Positions 37,947-46,007 of a stretch of 64,000 nt of DNA are shown piece by piece. Location: the NCBI RefSeq assembly GCF_900090225.1, contig NZ_FMHY01000002.1, positions 1,674,001-1,738,000 of the forward strand. Direction: 5' to 3'. Both the position numbers and the translations under genes were made by a program. Positions within the stretch are counted from its first letter, which is position 1. Each line of letters begins with the position of its first letter. This DNA is from Micromonospora eburnea (lineage in GTDB: Bacteria; Actinomycetota; Actinomycetes; Mycobacteriales; Micromonosporaceae). The notes below the pieces were generated by a model, which was not told the origin of the DNA, did not search any database, and saw nothing but the letters and a program-made list of their open reading frames with translations.

Positions 37947-38189
37947 TCACAGCGGCGGCGCCACGTCTCGAGGCTCCTCGACCCGCCGGTACTCCACCGG
38001 CTCGGCCGTGGTGACCACCTCCCGGCGGCGGCGGCCCCAGATCAGCGCGGTCATGATCAGGCCGAGCACGCCGGCCGCCATCAGGATCCAGCCGACGACG
38101 TCCAGGCTGACCCCGCCGATGTCGGCGTCCAGCGCGAAGGTGAGGATCGCGCCGACCGCGATCAGGAAGATGCTGGTTCCGATTCCCAC
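37947..38189 (-). CDS. Small membrane protein, DUF6458 type
   Basis: An 80-residue protein with two membrane spans (GIGTSIFLIAVGAILTFAL and VVGWILMAAGVLGLIMTALIW) joined by a short outer loop (DADIGGVSLD), then a basic and acidic tail (GRRRREVV). This matches the small DUF6458 proteins common in actinobacteria, function unknown. The GTG at 38189 has an AGGAGG site 6 nt upstream, far better than more distal in-frame starts. Confidence 0.85.
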   Translation of the reverse strand: MGIGTSIFLIAVGAILTFALDADIGGVSLDVVGWILMAAGVLGLIMTALIWGRRRREVVTTAEPVEYRRVEEPRDVAPPL

Positions 38190-38361
38190 GACAGCCTCCT
38201 TCGGGGGACGGGTTGTGCTGTCGGTGGGAGTCAGTACCCCGACGGCGACCAGCGCAATCACGCCGTGGTCGGTCCGAGCGGCACCCGCGGGTGGGGGCAC
38301 CCGCACGGCGATCTTGTCATCGGGTACAGTTCTACCCGTCGCCGACGAAGGCCGGCGGCAC

Positions 38362-38434
38362 GCGGACGTAGCGCAGCTGGTAGCGCATCACCTTGCCAAG
38401 GTGAGGGTCGCGGGTTCGAATCCCGTCGTCCGCT
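38362..38434 (+). tRNA. tRNA-Gly (GCC), second copy
   Basis: Identical over its 73 nt to the copy at 35.6 kb, as is the lead-in ACGCGGACG. TACAGT at 38325-38330 may be its -10; a good -35 was not seen. No tRNA-Cys follows in this copy. Confidence 0.96.
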
Positions 38435-38490
38435 CGCGATCTGCCCCTCGGGGGCCGACCGCCGCCGGTGTTCCGACCCGGCGGGCGCTC

Positions 38491-38565
38491 GGGCGATTGG
38501 CGCAGTGGGAGCGCGCTTCCTTGACACGGAAGAGGTCACTGGTTCAAACCCAGTATCGCCCACCA
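38491..38565 (+). tRNA. tRNA-Val (GAC), second copy
   Basis: Identical over 75 nt, including the encoded CCA, to the copy at 35.8 kb. It follows tRNA-Gly by 56 nt and is presumably co-transcribed with it. Confidence 0.96.
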
Positions 38566-38636
38566 GAAATACGTACCCCGCACCGACGCGTGGCGCGAGC
38601 GGTCCGGACGTCCGGTCCAAGATCTGCAGGAACGCC

Positions 38637-38673
38637 GCTGGCCGGCACCCCGGGTTGCGGGGTGCCGGCCAGC
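38637..38673. terminator. 16-bp perfect hairpin, tRNA-Val / secreted protein
   Basis: Arms 38637-38652 and 38658-38673 pair exactly around GGTTG. It lies between the tRNA-Val gene and the convergent secreted-protein gene and can serve both. Confidence 0.82.
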
Positions 38674-38703
38674 GATGTTCATGTGGTTCGTGTTCTGTGG
38701 TTG

Positions 38704-39285
38704 TCAGCTGTTCCAGTGCTGGGCGACCAGGTCGGCGGCCTGCTGCTCCCACTGGGCGTAGGCATCCGGGTACGCCGACACCTGCACCGTCTGGGCGGCC
38801 TTGGTCAGCGGCATGTCCTGCCACCCGTCAACCTGCTTCAGACCCTTCAGGAACGCCGTCGTCGAGTACTCCGGATCGGTGATCTGCTCCGGCGAACCCC
38901 AACCCGAGCTCGGGCGCTGCTGGAACAGACCCAGCGAGTCATGATCGTTCTTGTCGCCGAGGTGGCCCAGGTTCTCCAGCTTCGACTCCTGCAGGCTCGT
39001 GGCGATCGACACCACCGCGGCCCGCTCCGGCATCCCGGCCTTCTTCGTCGCCGCGATGATCGCCTTCACGTTGCCGGTCTGCTCGTCGTTCAGACCGATC
39101 CTCGACTGCGCGCCCTGCACACCGTGCGGGATCAGCTTGCCGCTGTCCGGCTTGTCGGCCTGTACGACGGCCGGGTTGGCGTGCACCGGCTCAGCGGCGT
39201 GAGCCGCGATCGGACCAGCGAACACACCACCGGTGAAAGCCAGACCAGCAACACCAAGAACGCTCTTACGCAGCATCGTGTTCAT
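38704..39285 (-). CDS. Secreted lytic-transglycosylase-like protein
   Basis: A 193-residue exported protein. The signal peptide (LRKSVLGVAGLAFTGGVFAG, cut near AHA-AEP) is followed by a roughly 150-residue domain with SIATSLQESKLENLG, HDSLGLFQQRPSSGWG and YSTTAFLKGLKQVDGWQ. These resemble lysozyme-like SLT folds, where the Glu in LQES would be catalytic; proteins like this are common in Micromonosporaceae. Cell-wall remodelling is the likely role but is unproven. The ATG at 39285 follows a GGAG site and begins the signal peptide. Confidence 0.8.
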   Translation of the reverse strand: MNTMLRKSVLGVAGLAFTGGVFAGPIAAHAAEPVHANPAVVQADKPDSGKLIPHGVQGAQSRIGLNDEQTGNVKAIIAATKKAGMPERAAVVSIATSLQESKLENLGHLGDKNDHDSLGLFQQRPSSGWGSPEQITDPEYSTTAFLKGLKQVDGWQDMPLTKAAQTVQVSAYPDAYAQWEQQAADLVAQHWNS

Positions 39286-39663
39286 GACAAGCTCCATTCG
39301 GGGGTTGGCGCACACCCGCCGACAAGAGGGGAGACGGCAATTTCCGTGTGCGCAAGCACCGTCAGGCGCTCAAAAGAGAAGGGGGAAAGTCTTCGACCGG
39401 AACGCTCACGGGGCGAGGGGGATCGCCTCTTCGCGGCGCCGGGACCATGTACAACGACCGACCACCCGGCGTCATTCCCGGGATCGGCCCACCCGCCGAC
39501 GCGGGCGGCCATCACCCCCGGGGTTTGGGGGGCTCCTCGGTCGTGCAGCCCTGTACAACGACCCCCGCCCGTCGGCCATTCCGGCCGCAGGATGCCGCCG
39601 CCCACTCCCGAACCGGACATCCAGCACAAAACGTGGCGCCGGGTGGACGCGGAACTCCGTGAT

Positions 39664-39737
39664 CCACTCCATGTGCCGCAAACGGTGGTCACCGGCCCCG
39701 CCGAGACCACCACATGCCGCACACGGAGTCGATCAAG
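39664..39737. repeat. 74-bp repeat, copy A
   Basis: Begins CCACTCCATGTGCCGCAAAC and ends CACGGAGTCGATCAAG. Internal inverted arms GGTGGTC/GACCACC enclose 14 nt, so it can form a hairpin. It differs from copy B at one position (C versus T in the loop). Confidence 0.9.
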
Positions 39738-39886
39738 ACCTAGTGGAGGCGGACGGGCTCAGAAGCCCGACATCCGGCACCCGCCGGCACCGCCACATAC
39801 CCGCACAGGAGGTCGACCAAGGCCCCGTCGAGGCCCGGGCGGGCCGGACCGCGAAGAGCTCCAGCCACGACCGGACCCAAGGCGAC

Positions 39887-39960
39887 CCACTCCATGTGCC
39901 GCAAACGGTGGTCACCGGCCCCGCTGAGACCACCACATGCCGCACACGGAGTCGATCAAG
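39887..39960. repeat. 74-bp repeat, copy B
   Basis: 73 of 74 bases match copy A, in the same orientation, 223 bp downstream. Same internal hairpin and the same GAGTCGATCAAG end. Confidence 0.9.
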
Positions 39961-40000
39961 GCCGGATCGCGAGGCAGGCAGGCTCGGAAGGGGGCGGCGT

Positions 40001-40046
40001 CCGGCCCCGTCGAGATCGCCGTATGCCGTGCACGGAGTCGATCAAG
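40001..40046. repeat. Partial degenerate copy of the 74-bp repeat
   Basis: It corresponds to the last 46 bases of the repeat, with CCGGCCCCG, ATGCCG and CACGGAGTCGATCAAG conserved and the central hairpin arm changed. Confidence 0.75.
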
Positions 40047-40150
40047 GGCGGGGTGGGTGCGGCGGGGGACAGGGGGCTTCTGCCCTCGGCAGATCCGCTC
40101 AACGTGAACGTGGCTCGTCGGTGAGGGCGGTAACGGGCAGGGTGGGGCGT

Positions 40151-41157
40151 ATGAGACTGCTGGTGCTGGGTGGGACGGGGTTCGTCGGTGGGGCCGTGGT
40201 GTCCGAGGCGGTACGCCGTGACTGGTCGGTGACGGTGTTCAACCGGGGGCTGCACGGCGACGCGCCGGCGGGCGTACGCCAGTTGCGGGGGACAGGACGG
40301 CGCCGGACGGGCTGGCGGCGCTCTCCGGCGGTGCGTGGGACGTGGTGGTGGACACCTGGGACGGCGCGCCCCGGGCGGTGCGGAACGCGGCGCGGGCCCT
40401 GGCCGGTTCGGTGGGGCACTACGGCTACGTCTCCAGCTGCTCGGTCTACGCCCAGCCCGTGGAGCCGGGCTCGGCCGAGGACGCGCCGGTCGTCGAGGCG
40501 TCGGCCGACGCGGTGGACGGCGACTATCCACAGCTCAAGGCGGGCGGGGAGCGGGCGGCGGTGGAGGTCTTCGGCGAGCGGGCGCTGCTGGCCCGCGCCG
40601 GGCTGATCCTCGGGCCGGGCGAGGACATCGGGCGGCTGCCGTGGTGGTTGCGGCGGATCGCCCGGGGCGGCGAGGTGCTGGCCCCGGGGCCGCGGGACCT
40701 TCCGGTGCAGTACATCGACGCACGGGACCTGGCGAGCTGGCTGCTGGACCGGTGTGCCGAGGGCGCTGGCGGGGCGTACAACGTGGTGGGGCGCACCGGG
40801 CACACGACGATGGGTGAGCTGCTCGACGCGGCAGTCGCGGTCACCGGCGCGGACGCGGCGCTGCGCTGGACGGATCCGGGACCGATCCTGGCCGCGGGGG
40901 TCGTGCCCTGGAACGACCTGCCGATCTGGATCCCGCCGGGGCACGAGTTCCGCTGGATGCAGGACCTCGACGTCGAGCGGGCGTACGCGTCGGGGCTGGT
41001 CTGCCGGCCGGCGGCCGAGACGGTCGCCGACACCTGGTGCTGGCTGGGCGAGGTGGGTCAGGTGCCGCCCCGCGCCGGCCGGCCGGCCCGGGCCCCGCTG
41101 GGGCTCGACCCGGAACGCGAGGCGGACCTGCTGGCCGGTGTCGCCCGGCCGGCCTGA
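40151..41157 (+). pseudogene. NAD-dependent epimerase/SDR gene split by a frameshift in a G run
   Basis: An extended-SDR nucleotide-sugar-epimerase-like protein of about 335 residues. The Rossmann motif LLVLGGTGFVGGAVV and the FNRGLHGDAP strand are in one frame up to about 40286. The rest (VVVDTWDG, YVSSCSVYAQ, LLARAGLILGPGED, VQYIDARDLASWLLD) continues in another frame to 41157. The join is the G run 40287-40291: one additional G would restore VRQLRGDRTAPDGLAAL. The active-site YxxxK is degenerate (YPQLKAGGE), as in some reductase-like members. Either a recent pseudogene or a sequencing error. Confidence 0.82.
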
Positions 41158-41200
41158 CCGTCTCGGACCGGGGCGCGGGCGGCGTGTGGGCGGCGTGGGC

Positions 41201-42175
41201 TCAGGCCGGCGCGACCGGCACGTCGAGCACCTCCTCGACCGGGCGGCGCGGGGTGGTGCTGCCCGGCTGGCCGTATCCGATCCGCATTCCCATCTGCGGG
41301 GTGCCGAACCGGCCCAGGGACAGCCGCAGCGCCTCCCGCGCCCCGGACACCTCGATCGGCTGGGAGATCATCGACACGGCCAGCCCGGCGTCGGTGGCGG
41401 TCAGCAGCACCCGTTGCAGGGCCTGACCAGCGATGATCTGGTCGGCGGCCGTGTTCCCGGCCGACCCCAGCACCGCGACCAGCGGCTCCGGTTCGAAGTC
41501 CCGCCCCGGCCCCCGGTTACGCCCCCCGAAGCCGCGCTGCGGCAGCAGGTCCTGCGGCTCGCTCGGCGGGCCGCCGGCGGCGGTCGGCACGCCGTCGGGG
41601 CAGGGCTCGGAGCGGATCCAGGCGGTCCGCTCGGCGACGTACGCGGGGTCGCGTTCGAGGACCCGGTGGGCGCTGCGGGCGATCTCGGCGAACGCGTTGA
41701 CCGCGCCGGTGCCGATCAGCAGCTCCAGCCAGCACTCCTCGGCCCGGGCGGCCTCGACGAGCCGCCACCGGGCGTCGGCGGGGACCGGGTCGGGCCAGAA
41801 CGGGGCGCGGTTGCTGAACCGGCGGCCGATCGCCGCGTACAGGCTCTGCTCGGTGGGGGTGGGGCGGCGCGGCACGTCCGGTTCCAGCCGGGCCACCACG
41901 TTCGGGTCGGCGGGGTACGGCCGGAGCCGGACCCGGGCCGGGGTGCCCGCCACGGCGAGCGCCAGCCGCAGGTTGAACAGGGCCGCCCCGCAGGCGATCC
42001 GGGCGCCCCAGCCGCTCGGGTCGGTGGCGGCCAGCCCGCGCAGCGGGTCGACGGACACCTCGATCCCGCCGTCGCGCAGCCGGAACCGCCACGGCTGGGT
42101 GTTGTGCAGGGACGGTGCCCGGACGGCGTCTGCGGCGGCGGCCGTAAGCTGCTCGACGGTGAAGCCGGTGGTCAT
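41201..42175 (-). CDS. Acg-type nitroreductase-family protein
   Basis: A 324-residue FMN-binding-type protein of the Acg/Rv2032 group. The N-terminal PSLHNTQPWRFRL motif, SLYAAIGRRFSNRAPF, and the second half (LVAVLGSAGNTAADQIIAGQ, LGRFGTPQMGMRIGYG) are typical. In mycobacteria this family is a hallmark of the DevR/DosR hypoxia regulon. It is divergent from the devR-like gene across a 186-bp spacer with several DevR-type boxes. A homologue lies at 44.8 kb. Enzyme activity is uncertain for this subgroup. Confidence 0.88.
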   Translation of the reverse strand: MTTGFTVEQLTAAAADAVRAPSLHNTQPWRFRLRDGGIEVSVDPLRGLAATDPSGWGARIACGAALFNLRLALAVAGTPARVRLRPYPADPNVVARLEPDVPRRPTPTEQSLYAAIGRRFSNRAPFWPDPVPADARWRLVEAARAEECWLELLIGTGAVNAFAEIARSAHRVLERDPAYVAERTAWIRSEPCPDGVPTAAGGPPSEPQDLLPQRGFGGRNRGPGRDFEPEPLVAVLGSAGNTAADQIIAGQALQRVLLTATDAGLAVSMISQPIEVSGAREALRLSLGRFGTPQMGMRIGYGQPGSTTPRRPVEEVLDVPVAPA

Positions 42176-42257
42176 GGTGCTGCTCCTTCCGTGGCAGGCC
42201 GTGCCGCCTCCTGGTCGGCTCCCCTCTACGGTGCGTCAACCAGGGGTTACCCGAGCA

Positions 42258-42271
42258 GGGCCCAAGGTCCT
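42258..42271 (-). promoter_or_regulatory. DevR-type box 1
   Basis: GGGCCCAAGGTCCT lies in the spacer between the divergent nitroreductase and devR-like genes. It fits the consensus GGGCCGWWGGWCCC drawn from the four boxes listed here, which itself resembles the mycobacterial DosR core GGGACTWWAGTCCC. A weaker match, GGGACCGTCTACCC, follows at 42281-42294. Confidence 0.55.
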
Positions 42272-42311
42272 CATCTTGTGGGGACCGTCTACCCGCCGCG
42301 GCGGCGCGGTC

Positions 42312-42325
42312 GGGACCTTCGGCCC
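42312..42325 (+). promoter_or_regulatory. DevR-type box 2
   Basis: GGGACCTTCGGCCC, 37 bp before the devR-like start, is the strongest match to the DosR core in this spacer. Its position suggests autoregulation. Confidence 0.62.
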
Positions 42326-42361
42326 GTGCACGATCGTGGGGCGCCGGGGTAGAAAGGACGG

Positions 42362-43000
42362 ATGATCCGGGTGTTCCTGCTCGACGACCACGAGGTCGTC
42401 CGTCGTGGCCTTGCCGACCTGCTCACCAGCAGCGGCGACATCGAGGTGGTCGGTGAGTCCGGCTCCGCCCAGGAGGCGGCCCGCCGCATTCCGGCGCTCC
42501 GCCCCGACGTGGCGATCCTCGACGCCCGGCTGCCCGACGGCAACGGCATCGACGTGTGCCGGGACATCCGGGCCCTGGACTCCTCGATCAAGGGCCTGAT
42601 CCTCACCTCGTACGAGGACGACGAGGCGCTCTTCGCCGCGATCATGGCCGGTGCCGCCGGGTACGTGCTCAAGCAGATCCGGGGCACCGACCTGGTCGAC
42701 GCGGTCCGCCGGGTGGCGGCCGGGCAGTCCCTGCTCGATCCGGCGATCACCACCCGGGTGCTGGAGCGGATCCGCAGCGGCGTCGAGCAGCCGCGTGAGC
42801 TGAAGTCGCTCACCGAGCAGGAGCGGCGGATCCTGGAGTACGTGGCCGAGGGGCTCACCAACCGGGAGATCGCCGGCAAGATGTTCCTCGCCGAGAAGAC
42901 CGTGAAGAACTACGTCTCCAGTGTGCTGGCCAAGCTCGGCCTGGAGCGTCGTACGCAGGCGGCGGTGCTGGCCACCCGGCTGCTCGGCCAGCGGCACTGA
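42362..43000 (+). CDS. devR: DevR/DosR-like response regulator
   Basis: A 212-residue NarL-family regulator. The receiver starts FLLDDHEVVRRGLADLL and carries Asp54 in VAILDARLPDGNGI, the same position as in Mycobacterium DevR. SYEDDEALFAAIMAGAAGYV and the LuxR domain (LTEQERRILEYVAEGLTNRE, MFLAEKTVKNYVSSVLAKLG) match DevR almost residue for residue. AAAGGA precedes the ATG. It converges on a GAF-type kinase that resembles DevS. Control of the surrounding stress genes is inferred from box positions. Confidence 0.92.
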   Translation: MIRVFLLDDHEVVRRGLADLLTSSGDIEVVGESGSAQEAARRIPALRPDVAILDARLPDGNGIDVCRDIRALDSSIKGLILTSYEDDEALFAAIMAGAAGYVLKQIRGTDLVDAVRRVAAGQSLLDPAITTRVLERIRSGVEQPRELKSLTEQERRILEYVAEGLTNREIAGKMFLAEKTVKNYVSSVLAKLGLERRTQAAVLATRLLGQRH

Positions 43001-43014
43001 GGCGTCGCCGGCCA

Positions 43015-43040
43015 CGGGCCGGGCTGCCGTGCCCGGCCCG
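43015..43040. terminator. Hairpin between convergent devR and kinase genes
   Basis: Ten-base perfect arms (43015-43024 and 43031-43040) with a 6-nt loop lie in the 45-bp gap between the two convergent genes. Confidence 0.7.
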
Positions 43041-43045
43041 GCCGG

Positions 43046-44776
<1,731 letters not shown>

Positions 44777-44807
44777 CTATCGCCCGGTGGCGGCCGGAGA
44801 CGAGTCG

Positions 44808-45818
44808 CTACCGGTCCCCGCCGTGCGCCGCGGAGGTGTCGACGATCTCCTCGGTGGCCAGGCGCGGGGTGTGCGGGGGCCCGGCGTGTGCCGGGTCCTG
44901 TAGCCCCAACCGCAGCGTCAGGTACGGGTAGCCGAGCCCGGCCAGCAGTCGGCGCACGGTCAGCCGGGTGCCTTCCAGCTCGACCACGCCGCTGAGCGGC
45001 ACCACGGAGACCCCGAGCCGGGTGGCGGTCAGCCAGGCGGACGAGAGCCCCTCTCCGGCCCGCAGCCAGTTGTCCGGCTCGTCCTCGGTGCCCCAGAGGA
45101 TCCCGTAGCGGGCGGCCTGGTCGTGCCCGGGGCCGACCGGCAGGGTGCCGGGACGGCCGAAGTCCCGGCCCGGCACGGTGGTCTGCGGGGCCTGCTCGGG
45201 CAGCACCTCGGGTGGCAGCCCGGTGCCGGTGCCGGCCCGGCTGGTCCAGTACTCCAGTTCCTCGCGGGTCTGCGGGTCCTCGGCCGCGACCGTGCCGGCC
45301 TGCGAGGCCGCGGCGGCCAGATCCATCACCTGGTCCGGGTCGAGGATCTGGAGCCGTACGTCGTCCGCGTGGGCCGCCGCGACGATCTCGTCGAGGGCCG
45401 CGCCGGGCAGTGGCTCGTCGCTCACCGGGCGGCGGTCGGTGTGCCGGACCTGCATGCACTGCACGAGGCGCATCGCGTCCGGGTCCGCCCCGGTGTGCCG
45501 GAACCCGGTGAGCCGGGCGAGGAGTTCCGGCTGGCCCGGGTCGGGCATCCGCTCCACGACCGCCGTCCAGCCCTGGGCGGCCAGCGCCACGCACGCGTGG
45601 TGCAGCGCCGCGCCGCAGCTCAGCGTCACCAGCCGGCCCTCCGGGTCGGTGGCGCTGATCCGCAGGTCCCGCGCCATCCGCAGCTCCAGCGCGTCGGGGA
45701 GGACCTTCCAGCGCCACGGCTGGGTGTTGTGCACCGAGGGGGCACGACCGGACGTCGCGGCGGCCTCCGCGAGCGCGGTGGTCAGCGGGCGGCCGGTAGC
45801 CGGCGTCTCGTGGCTCAT
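44808..45818 (-). CDS. Second Acg-type nitroreductase-family protein
   Basis: A 336-residue homologue of the 41.2-kb protein: APSVHNTQPWRWKVL at the N-terminus, MQVRHTDRRPVSDEPL, GTEDEPDNWLRAGEGLSSAW and a YLTLRLGL end. The ATG begins MSHETPATGRPL and has an AAAGG motif about 10 nt upstream. It is divergent from the P-type ATPase gene, with a DevR-type box about 120 bp upstream. Expected to be part of the same hypoxia/redox response; catalytic activity unknown. Confidence 0.88.
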   Translation of the reverse strand: MSHETPATGRPLTTALAEAAATSGRAPSVHNTQPWRWKVLPDALELRMARDLRISATDPEGRLVTLSCGAALHHACVALAAQGWTAVVERMPDPGQPELLARLTGFRHTGADPDAMRLVQCMQVRHTDRRPVSDEPLPGAALDEIVAAAHADDVRLQILDPDQVMDLAAAASQAGTVAAEDPQTREELEYWTSRAGTGTGLPPEVLPEQAPQTTVPGRDFGRPGTLPVGPGHDQAARYGILWGTEDEPDNWLRAGEGLSSAWLTATRLGVSVVPLSGVVELEGTRLTVRRLLAGLGYPYLTLRLGLQDPAHAGPPHTPRLATEEIVDTSAAHGGDR

Positions 45819-45936
45819 CGTCACGACCTTTCCGTTTTCCCCATCGTGCCGCACCCGGCCGTGTCCGGGTGGCGGTGCCTCCCCATCCTCTGCCACGCGG
45901 CGTCCGGTCACCCGGTGCGCCGGGCCTGCCGTGTTC

Positions 45937-45950
45937 GGGCCGTTGGACCC
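45937..45950 (-). promoter_or_regulatory. DevR-type box 3
   Basis: GGGCCGTTGGACCC lies between the divergent nitroreductase and P-type ATPase genes. It differs by one base from the box before the phosphoketolase gene (box 4). It is 58 bp before the ATPase start and could serve either gene. Confidence 0.6.
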
Positions 45951-46007
45951 GTGCGGATTACCCGGGATGCCCTGCCCGGCAACGCGCCCCGCTGAGACGA
46001 TCCGCAC

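Larger units (their letters stand above)
39286..40150. repeat. 865-bp gene-free tract with a dispersed repeat family
   Basis: No protein or RNA gene is supported. The right two-thirds hold two near-identical 74-bp repeats, two shorter degenerate copies (39786-39821, 40001-40046) and a loosely repeated GTACAACGACC motif at 39.45 and 39.55 kb. The left end is the leader of the secreted protein: TTGGCGCACAC (39304-39314) can pair with GTGTGCGCAA about 30 nt away, enclosing a second stem. Confidence 0.7.

Noticed and set aside
35615..38565. tRNA genes as attachment sites of an integrated element
   Set aside because: No integrase, excisionase or phage-like gene lies in or next to the interval. 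Whole tRNAs are duplicated, not 3' fragments.
39286..39480. c-di-AMP (ydaO) riboswitch before the secreted lytic-type gene
   Set aside because: Secondary structure is possible, but the conserved ydaO sequence blocks could not be found by eye.
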